From assembly GCA_001771055.1 (NCBI GenBank), contig MESS01000106.1:14220-22894 (forward strand): a DNA stretch of 8,675 nt, in the 5' to 3' direction. Shown here piece by piece: positions 1 through 5,911 of this stretch (positions are counted from its first letter, which is position 1; every line of letters starts with the position of its first letter). The notes under the pieces were generated by a model. The model did not search any database. It was not told where the DNA came from and saw only the letters and a list, made by a program, of their open reading frames with translations. The position numbers and the translations under genes are program-made. Origin of the DNA: Caldithrix sp. RBG_13_44_9 (GTDB lineage: Bacteria; Calditrichota; Calditrichia; RBG-13-44-9).

Positions 1-2247
1 ATAGCAAATGTCCGGCAGAATATTACCGAAGGAACTCCGCTGCAGGAAAAAGGAATAGGCAATATCCATCCAGTGTTCTCACCGGAAGGTGATAAATTGG
101 CCTATCTGCAAAGCATTTCGGACTACCTCTCCAGCAATGCGCTCACGGTAATGGACATCAAAACCGGAGAGAAGAAAATTCTAACCGGACCCATTGCCTC
201 TTCTCTCAGCTGGTCACCGGACGGACGTTATCTGGCCTTCGCCAAACAGACCGACCTGCAAGCTAATGGCAGCAGTTATTACGACATCTATGTATATGAT
301 CTCAAACGGCACAAGACCCTGCAATTGACCAAGGGTTTGCGGGCTTCTAATCCTGATTGGTCCCATGATGGCCGGAAACTGGTATTTGTGGTGCACAGCG
401 ATGGTCTCACTAATTTATTCACCCTGACTCTGGATGAATTTGTCTGGATCAAGAAAAAGAAGTTATGGCATACCCGCTATTATGATCTTTACCGGCATGA
501 ACTGCTGGAAAAAATACCGGAAGATAAAAAGAAGGAGTGGAAACACTATTTTCGCAAAGTTGAAATCTGGGGACAGGATATTGAGCAATTGACCCGCTTC
601 ACTGATGGGCGCCAGATTTATCATCCCCGCTGGTCACCCGATGACAGTTTTATTGTCTTTGACACTTCGATTGATTTCTGCCGTGATATTGCCCGCATCC
701 CGGCTGCCGGCGGAGAGATGGAATTTGTGCTCAATGCGGCCTGCGATGAACGCTATCCCAGTTTTCGTCCCGGAAGCAGTGAAATTTTCTACGCCAGCGA
801 TGAGACCGGAATTTATAATATTTATTCCTATAACCCGGAAACAGGTGAGAGGAAAGCCCATACCAATGTGACCGGCGGGGCATTTATGCCCAGTATCAAT
901 TCCCGGGGTGACCTGGCTTATTCCTTATATAAAGACCAGAGCTACAAAATCCATTGGATTCAGAAGGTGAATGAAATTCCCCGGGAGTATCTGACCTATG
1001 ATGAAAATTATGAAGCTAAAATTCCCAGATTAGATAATCAGGATCATACCTACCAGCCGCTGCTAAGCCGTCCTTATAAAAGGAGTTTTGGGCCACTGGG
1101 AGTGATGCCGCGCCTCTTCATCGATTATGGTACCATTAAGCCGGGATTATACTTTTATTCCAATGAGATCATCAATAAAATGTTTTTGGTTGGCGGGTTT
1201 GATGTGAACATGGACCGCGAATATAACTTCTTTATTGTCAGCGAATTCAATCTTTTTGAACCGACTGTCTTTCTGGAATTCTATAATCAGTCCGCCAGGG
1301 TGGTAGATGAATTCTATGATCCGGACAGTTTCTATGTCTCGAATGACCAGATAAAAGTCAATTTTAATCTTATAGAAGCTGATATTGGTTTACGAAGCAA
1401 ATTCCGGGAACATTTCAGCTGGGAGATTTCCTATATCTTCAGTTTATACCGGGCAAATATCGATCCCTATACCTATTATGACCTGGCCAATCAGGAGCTG
1501 ATCTCTTTTCCTGAATTCCGTTATACCTATCTGCGGGGACATGTGTTTTCCTTGCGCCTGCGCCGGGATAAAATTTTTCCGGACCTTGACCGGGAAGTTA
1601 ATCCCCGTAAAGGGTATACTGTTGCCTTCCGCTATACCCATGAATGGAACCGCTTTTTGGATGACTTTTCCACTCAGGGTGGTGATATCGACGAAGTGTA
1701 CAGCAAATATTATTTCAACCGCTTCCACCTGGATTTCGAACAATATTTCGCAGTTCCGTTTACCAAACACCATTCATTATCATTTCGGGCCCAAGGGGGA
1801 TACATCGATAAGGAAGTGGATGACTTCTTTCACTTTTTTGCCGGGGGGTTTGTGGGTCTCAAAGGATTCAGCTACTACAGCATCAGCGGTCAACAACTGG
1901 CCATCGGTACCGTTACCTACCGTTTTCCACTGTTCAGAGAATTAAATTTTCAGATATTTAACTGGTATCTGCATAAAATTTACCTGGGCGCATTTTATCA
2001 GTATGGGGATGCCTGGAGTGGCGACACAGTAAACTGGGATGATTTCCAGTCCGACTTCGGAGTGCAGTTACGGCTGGATTCTTATTCCTGGTATATGTTT
2101 CCTACCAGGGTATTTTTTGAAGCCGCTTTTCCAGTAGAACGTGCCCGCTACCAGGACATCGAATATGAGCGTCAATGGAAATTCTATTTTGGAATTTTGT
2201 TTGATTTTGACATCCGCCTGGATCAAACGCTGAGGAGATTCAAATGA
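1..2247 (+). CDS. TolB-like beta-propeller / BamA (D15)-like outer-membrane barrel fusion protein, 5'-partial
   Basis: The reading frame is open from base 1, so the true start and any signal peptide lie upstream; the GTG at 73 is an internal codon, not a convincing start. There are 748 visible codons, numbered here from base 1. Residues about 20-325 carry PD40/TolB-type blades with repeated SPDGxxLxF-like motifs (FSPEGDKLAY, SWSPDGRYLAF, DWSHDGRKLVF, RWSPDDSFIVF, then weaker ones), typical of a beta-propeller. A lysine-rich segment at about 145-193 interrupts the propeller. From about 361 to the end the chain is rich in alternating aromatic and hydrophobic strands, with the D15-like motifs NPRKGY and GLKGF (bases 1855-1869) and a final strand ending RRFK, as in the surface-antigen/BamA barrel family. 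I infer an outer-membrane barrel with a periplasmic propeller. Substrate and role (protein or lipid insertion, or transport) are unknown. The stop overlaps the next start by 4 bases (ATGA), implying translational coupling. Confidence 0.85.
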   Translation: MANVRQNITEGTPLQEKGIGNIHPVFSPEGDKLAYLQSISDYLSSNALTVMDIKTGEKKILTGPIASSLSWSPDGRYLAFAKQTDLQANGSSYYDIYVYDLKRHKTLQLTKGLRASNPDWSHDGRKLVFVVHSDGLTNLFTLTLDEFVWIKKKKLWHTRYYDLYRHELLEKIPEDKKKEWKHYFRKVEIWGQDIEQLTRFTDGRQIYHPRWSPDDSFIVFDTSIDFCRDIARIPAAGGEMEFVLNAACDERYPSFRPGSSEIFYASDETGIYNIYSYNPETGERKAHTNVTGGAFMPSINSRGDLAYSLYKDQSYKIHWIQKVNEIPREYLTYDENYEAKIPRLDNQDHTYQPLLSRPYKRSFGPLGVMPRLFIDYGTIKPGLYFYSNEIINKMFLVGGFDVNMDREYNFFIVSEFNLFEPTVFLEFYNQSARVVDEFYDPDSFYVSNDQIKVNFNLIEADIGLRSKFREHFSWEISYIFSLYRANIDPYTYYDLANQELISFPEFRYTYLRGHVFSLRLRRDKIFPDLDREVNPRKGYTVAFRYTHEWNRFLDDFSTQGGDIDEVYSKYYFNRFHLDFEQYFAVPFTKHHSLSFRAQGGYIDKEVDDFFHFFAGGFVGLKGFSYYSISGQQLAIGTVTYRFPLFRELNFQIFNWYLHKIYLGAFYQYGDAWSGDTVNWDDFQSDFGVQLRLDSYSWYMFPTRVFFEAAFPVERARYQDIEYERQWKFYFGILFDFDIRLDQTLRRFK

Positions 2248-3170
2248 AGTTTCAATTCATCACCGTTATTTTTTCATTATTATGCTCCTGGTCTCTTTAT
2301 GCTGAACTGCCTTTTAACTGGGGGAAGGAAGAGTTATTAGCCCGCCGCCTGGCACTGAGAAATGCCGCCAGTCAGCAGACCGGTCAGACTGCCGGTCAGG
2401 TTTCAGCTCAAAATAATCCTGATACCCGTTCGGTAAGCAAATCGGTTTTATTTTCGGCTATCCTTCCCGGCAGTGGTCAGTTTTATTCCAAATCCTATAT
2501 CAAAGCGGCAATCTTTTTTGCGGCAGAAGTGGGAACCTGGGCGGTGTACTTCAGCTACGATAAAAAGGGTGATCAAAAAGATAGTGAGTTTAAAGTCTAT
2601 GCCAATGAGAACTGGTCAGAATACCGCTACTGGTCCTATGTCAATTGGGTAGCAACCAATGATCCGAATTATACCGGACCCGAACTTTTTCCCATTGATC
2701 CACCGGTAACGGCACCTAACGGTGGATACTGGTATCTGATACCTGAAGATTATTATAACGCTAACCAGGAAAACATCATCTCTACCTTGCGGGAAGTAGA
2801 AGCTGATCAGTTCAGTCATCGTCTTCCTTCCAGCAAGACCCAGCAATACTATGAAATGATCGGAAAATATCCCATGCAATTTGGCAATGCCTGGGGTGAT
2901 GCCAGTTTCGATCGCCAGTATAGCGGCCCGGATAATATCACTGAAGGCAATGATTATTATATGAGTATGCGGGACGAAAGTAACCGCCTGTATGATGTCT
3001 CACAGTATGGGCTGATGGTTGCGCTGATCAATCATGTTATTTCAGCCATTGATGCCGGTTTCACTGCCCGCGGTTATAATCGGCGGCAGGTTAAAATGGA
3101 AATGAGTTACCAGAATTACCGGTATAAAAATGAATATCTCAATATGCTGGGGATGAATATAAAATGGTAG
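2244..3170 (+). CDS. DUF5683-like envelope protein with signal peptide (308 aa)
   Basis: The ATG at 2244 overlaps the preceding stop and has a strong Shine-Dalgarno GAGGAG at 2232-2237, 6 bases upstream. Residues 1-20 form a signal peptide (hydrophobic core, probable cleavage after SLYA). A Gln/Ala-rich linker follows (about 41-60). The conserved core is SAILPGSGQFYSKSYIKA (71-88), running into a hydrophobic helix (about 87-104). The middle (about 105-240) is Tyr/Asp/Asn-rich and hydrophilic, with YYEMIGKYPMQF near 202-213. A second hydrophobic helix contains INHVISAID (262-270). The PGSGQ motif plus the two helices is the pattern of DUF5683-type proteins found in Bacteroidetes and relatives; assignment is from memory of the family. 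Their function is undefined. It probably sits in the envelope and may work with the upstream barrel, to which it is translationally coupled. It is paralogous to the gene at 3260. Confidence 0.8.
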   Translation: MKFQFITVIFSLLCSWSLYAELPFNWGKEELLARRLALRNAASQQTGQTAGQVSAQNNPDTRSVSKSVLFSAILPGSGQFYSKSYIKAAIFFAAEVGTWAVYFSYDKKGDQKDSEFKVYANENWSEYRYWSYVNWVATNDPNYTGPELFPIDPPVTAPNGGYWYLIPEDYYNANQENIISTLREVEADQFSHRLPSSKTQQYYEMIGKYPMQFGNAWGDASFDRQYSGPDNITEGNDYYMSMRDESNRLYDVSQYGLMVALINHVISAIDAGFTARGYNRRQVKMEMSYQNYRYKNEYLNMLGMNIKW

Positions 3171-3172
3171 CA

Positions 3173-3215
3173 GAAATCCAGATTTTCTGAAGAAATCTCA
3201 GGTTGTTTGGATTTC
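3173..3215. repeat. Inverted repeat in the gap between the two DUF5683-like genes
   Basis: GAAATCCA (3173-3180) and TGGATTTC (3208-3215) are perfect 8-base inverted copies separated by 27 bases, starting 2 bases after the stop of the upstream gene. A competing shorter pairing exists with GAAATC at 3192-3197. No T-run follows, so it does not look like an intrinsic terminator. It could be an mRNA processing or stabilising hairpin, or chance in AT-rich spacer. The same gap holds an 8-base direct repeat CTCAGGTT (3197-3204 and 3223-3230). Confidence 0.3.
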
Positions 3216-3259
3216 CCGCCGCCTCAGGTTAAATTAGTTACCGTTTAAGGAAACTTTGC

Positions 3260-3964
3260 ATGAAGGCATTCATCGTTCTGCTGAATATAATATCCCTTTC
3301 TGTTTCGCTGGCCCAATCGCCGCTCAATTTCTCACCATCATTTGTCAGCCAGGCTGAACAGAAAGTGGAGTCACATTCTTCCGGCGGATCAAAGGCCAAA
3401 TATATTCTTTATTCTTTGATTATTCCGGGAGCGGGACAGTGGGGCCTGGGAGAAAAGAATCGGGCAAAATTCTTTTTTGGAGCGGAAGCTCTGTTGTGGA
3501 TGGGCTATTTTGGGACCAATGCCTATGCCGATGTCATTCAAAAAAATTATCAGGCGTATTCGGCAGTACATGCTGGCACCAGCCAGTATGATAAGAGCGA
3601 ACAGTATTGGATAGACATCGGTTCAGCCGATAATCTTTATGACTTTAATGAACAGCAACTGCGCAACCGGAATTTAAAGGCAGTCTATCCCGAATCGGAA
3701 CTGTATTACTGGCAGTGGGACTCAAAGGACAATCAGAGTTATTACAACAATCTTCGGGTACAAGAGCATGACTGGGAACGGCGGGCAACTTTTATTGTTG
3801 GTGCCTTCATCCTCAACCGGATAGTGAGTGTCATTGATGTCATCCGGTTAATTCATAAAGAGAATAAACCATCATCAGAACAGAGCTCTTCGCTGTCTCT
3901 GTTGTACCATACCAATAGATATAATGAAGAACGAGTACAGTTGAATTTGAGGATAAGCTGGTAA
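3260..3964 (+). CDS. Short DUF5683-like envelope protein with signal peptide (234 aa)
   Basis: The ATG at 3260 has Shine-Dalgarno AAGGAA (3247-3252) 7 bases upstream. Residues 1-18 look like a signal peptide with cleavage near SLA/Q. The core YSLIIPGAGQWGLGEKNRAK (51-70) leads into a hydrophobic helix (about 71-90), and a second hydrophobic helix (about 177-197) contains NRIVSVID (186-193). The same two landmarks, in the same order, occur in the protein at 2244 (LPGSGQ and NHVISAID), so the two are divergent paralogues; this copy lacks about 70 residues, mainly from the middle. Between the helices is a charged, Tyr/Gln/Asn-rich stretch with DNLYDFNEQQLRNR (124-137). The chain ends in an amphipathic strand, RVQLNLRISW. 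It is likely exported or membrane-anchored, with unknown function. It follows an 89-base gap and precedes the SDR gene by 3 bases. Confidence 0.78.
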   Translation: MKAFIVLLNIISLSVSLAQSPLNFSPSFVSQAEQKVESHSSGGSKAKYILYSLIIPGAGQWGLGEKNRAKFFFGAEALLWMGYFGTNAYADVIQKNYQAYSAVHAGTSQYDKSEQYWIDIGSADNLYDFNEQQLRNRNLKAVYPESELYYWQWDSKDNQSYYNNLRVQEHDWERRATFIVGAFILNRIVSVIDVIRLIHKENKPSSEQSSSLSLLYHTNRYNEERVQLNLRISW

Positions 3965-3967
3965 CAT

Positions 3968-4858
3968 ATGCCCCAGGCCAAGACACCGACGGTTCTAGTC
4001 ACTGGCAGTTCCGGATTTCTCGGCCGGAACCTCCTGAAGTTTTCCTCTAAAAAATATAAACTGATTGCCCAATACCGCTACCATCAACCGGCAGCCTATG
4101 GAGATAAGATCCGGTTCTTAAAGCTGGATTTTTTGGCCGAGCAGTGGAAAAAACTGCAGCTTTTAAAACCCCGGGTTATTATTCATACTGCCGCCATGGC
4201 TTCCATCGATGAGTGCGAGACTCAGCCGGAGCTGGCTCAACGGACCAATTATTCAGCCACCTGCCGCCTGGTTGATTTTGCAGCCCGCCGTAAAATACGG
4301 TTCATCTTCATATCATCTGATGTGGTATTCGATGGCACGAAAGGAAATTACTCAGAAAACGAAGAACCCTATCCCGTTAATTTTTATGCCCAGACCAAGA
4401 TAGCTGCCGAAAAATATGTTATGGAAAATCTCCCTGATGCGGTAGTAGTACGGCCGGCCCTGTTCTATGGACTGGCCCTTGATGGGCGACCCTCCTTCAC
4501 CGAAACCATGCTGCAGCATCTGTATGCCGGAAAACAGATCTATACCTTCACCGATCAATACCGGACCCCCATCCTGGTGAACGATCTGGTGAGTGCGTTA
4601 TGGGAGCTGGTGGAAAATTCTTATTGTGGATATCTTCATCTGGGAGGGCCGCAGAAAGTCTCCCGGCTGGATCTGGGAAAAATGCTGTGTGCGATTTTTA
4701 ACCTGGATGAGAATTTGCTGATTCCGGTAAAATCCCGGGAAGTAAATCTGCAAGCCAGGCGGCCGCTGGACTGCTCTCTGGATATCTCTCTAGCCCGTTC
4801 ACTGTTAAAAACCCGGTTTGTAGATTGCCGAACCGGTCTGCAACTTGCCTATCGCTAA
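3968..4858 (+). CDS. RmlD-like extended SDR oxidoreductase (dTDP-4-dehydrorhamnose reductase family)
   Basis: This is a 296-aa cytoplasmic NAD(P)-dependent oxidoreductase. Residues 8-19 hold the first Rossmann strand and dinucleotide loop TGSSGFLG. HTAAMASIDECE (73-84) and ISSDVVFDG (115-123) are the usual extended-SDR strands, and Y140-x3-K144 (YAQTK) is the catalytic pair, with S116/S117 as the likely serine. Near the C terminus, ARRPLDCSLDIS (263-274) resembles the RP..S.LD signature of RmlD, which reduces dTDP-4-dehydro-6-deoxy-L-mannose to dTDP-L-rhamnose. Length matches that family (about 280-300 aa). No rmlA, rmlB or rmlC lies in the window, so the exact sugar substrate is uncertain; a related nucleotide-sugar reductase or a MAT2B-like member is possible. 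The ATG at 3968 is the only start after an in-frame TAA at 3962-3964. GAGGA (3949-3953) is rather far away at 14 bases, so translation may depend on coupling to the preceding gene. Confidence 0.85.
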   Translation: MPQAKTPTVLVTGSSGFLGRNLLKFSSKKYKLIAQYRYHQPAAYGDKIRFLKLDFLAEQWKKLQLLKPRVIIHTAAMASIDECETQPELAQRTNYSATCRLVDFAARRKIRFIFISSDVVFDGTKGNYSENEEPYPVNFYAQTKIAAEKYVMENLPDAVVVRPALFYGLALDGRPSFTETMLQHLYAGKQIYTFTDQYRTPILVNDLVSALWELVENSYCGYLHLGGPQKVSRLDLGKMLCAIFNLDENLLIPVKSREVNLQARRPLDCSLDISLARSLLKTRFVDCRTGLQLAYR

Positions 4859-4859
4859 A

Positions 4860-5759
4860 TTAAAAGTGAGTCATTTTCCGGAATTGTTCATAACGCTGCT
4901 CTATTTGCCGGCGGCTTACTTCCCGTAAACGATTAAAACTGAAAGATTCCACTGCAAAGGAAGCTACCGTGCTGCCATATGCTACTGCCTTTCTGAAATT
5001 GAGGTCGGTCAGCCGTGAGCAGGTAGCCAGGTATCCCACAAATCCTCCGGCAAAAGAATCTCCCGCTCCGGTGGGATCGACAACTTCATTAACAGGATAA
5101 GCTGGTGCAGTAAAATAGTCATTAGCGGATACCAACACCGCTCCATGCTCTCCCTTTTTGATCACCAGCAGCCGGGGTCCCCATTGAAGCAGTTTCTGAG
5201 CAGCTTGCTGAAGATGATATTGGCCGGTTAATTCTTTAATTTCTTCATCATTCAGGATGATGACATCCACCCGGCGGATCACTTCCATCAATTGCTGGCG
5301 TCTTCCGGCGATCCAGAAATTCATGGTATCCAGCACGGTGAGGCTGGGGGAATCCATATTATCGAGAACCTGCAGTTGCAGTACCGGATCAATATTGGCC
5401 AGAAATACAAACTTGCATTTCCGGTAATGGGGTGGGATAACGGGTTGGAAGGATTCAAATACATTCAGATGAGTATATAGGGTATCCCGGATGTTCATGT
5501 TTTGCTGGTAGCGGCCTCCCCAGCGGAAAGTCTGACCATGTTCTACCCGGATACCGCTCAGATCAACTTTCTTTTTGCCCAGAAAATTTATGATGGAAAA
5601 ATCAAAGTCTTCGCCCACCACCCCCACCACTTTCACCGGGGCAAAAAAACTGGCCGCTGCACTGAAAAAAAGGGCAGAACCTCCGGGAGAATCGACCACT
5701 TTTCCCAAAGGTGTCTCTACCGTATCCAAAGCAATTGAACCTACTACCAATATTGACAT
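4860..5759 (-). CDS. PfkB/ribokinase-family sugar kinase
   Basis: This 299-aa protein has the full ribokinase fold. An N-terminal GSIALDTVETP strand is followed by the GG of SPGGSALFF (24-32), the substrate-side PfkB signature. The adenine/phosphate region includes NDEE (170-173) and KKGEHG (201-206). The C-terminal signature DPTGAGDSFAGG (228-239) forms the anion hole, with D234 as the probable catalytic base. It should phosphorylate a sugar, nucleoside or related alcohol with ATP in the cytoplasm. The N-terminal sequence recalls the uncharacterised ribokinase group C type (from memory), so no substrate is assigned. The ATG at 5759 has GGAGAAG (5765-5771) about 5-7 bases upstream. It is the last gene of the minus-strand cluster, 152 bases after argS, with a candidate promoter of its own. 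Its stop faces the SDR stop with one base between. Confidence 0.88.
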   Translation of the reverse strand: MSILVVGSIALDTVETPLGKVVDSPGGSALFFSAAASFFAPVKVVGVVGEDFDFSIINFLGKKKVDLSGIRVEHGQTFRWGGRYQQNMNIRDTLYTHLNVFESFQPVIPPHYRKCKFVFLANIDPVLQLQVLDNMDSPSLTVLDTMNFWIAGRRQQLMEVIRRVDVIILNDEEIKELTGQYHLQQAAQKLLQWGPRLLVIKKGEHGAVLVSANDYFTAPAYPVNEVVDPTGAGDSFAGGFVGYLATCSRLTDLNFRKAVAYGSTVASFAVESFSFNRLREVSRRQIEQRYEQFRKMTHF

Positions 5760-5766
5760 TATATCT

Positions 5767-5771
5767 TCTCC
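5767..5771 (-). promoter_or_regulatory. Ribosome binding site of the PfkB-family kinase gene
   Basis: On the minus strand GGAGA (within GGAGAAG) lies 7 bases before the ATG at 5759. It supports this start over internal alternatives. Confidence 0.65.
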
Positions 5772-5792
5772 AAAATTCCTACGATTGTCAAA

Positions 5793-5806
5793 ACCAGGTT
5801 TCTGGT
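5793..5806. repeat. Short palindrome at the predicted transcription start of the kinase gene
   Basis: ACCAG, a 4-base spacer and CTGGT form a 5-base-pair inverted repeat. It lies immediately downstream of the candidate -10 box at 5809-5814, overlapping the predicted start point, so it could be a small operator or a 5'-end hairpin. On the minus strand it is followed by only four T residues (two more than a chance run would need), too weak for a terminator call. Confidence 0.25.
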
Positions 5807-5808
5807 AT

Positions 5809-5836
5809 ATTGTATACTGTTTCTTTTACATCTCAA
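5809..5836 (-). promoter_or_regulatory. Candidate sigma70-type promoter for the PfkB-family kinase gene
   Basis: On the minus strand, TTGAGA (5836-5831) is separated by 16 bases from TACAAT (5814-5809), each matching 5 of 6 consensus bases. The predicted transcript starts near 5802, giving a leader of roughly 43 bases before the ATG at 5759. The surrounding 5760-5911 spacer is AT-rich. If the organism uses Bacteroidetes-type promoters, the match to the E. coli consensus would be less meaningful. Confidence 0.4.
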
Positions 5837-5911
5837 ATATATTGCCTGCTTGTCATCTTAATTTTGTTTCAAGGAAATAACTGAACCGACCTGCCCAGGC
5901 TGAAGCATTTG

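Noticed and set aside
73..75. GTG at 73 as the start of the barrel protein
   Set aside because: The frame is open from base 1 and encodes propeller-like sequence before it (HPVFSPEG), and no signal peptide follows the GTG. The gene is cut by the window edge.
1444..1773. Open frame of 109 codons on the minus strand
   Set aside because: It lies inside the barrel-coding region, has no family features and no plausible ribosome binding site; it is a shadow frame.
5758..5791. TTGACA (5791-5786) and TATAAT (5763-5758) as the kinase promoter on the minus strand
   Set aside because: Spacing is 22 bases and the -10 box overlaps the ATG, so the transcript would start inside the gene.
5502..5880. Plus-strand open frames overlapping the kinase gene and its upstream spacer
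   Set aside because: They are antisense to a clear PfkB gene, have low-complexity composition and show no recognisable domain.
5889..5901. CCTG-CC-CAGG palindrome just after argS as a terminator
   Set aside because: The stem is 4 pairs with a 2-base loop and no T-run on either strand, so it cannot be supported as a terminator.
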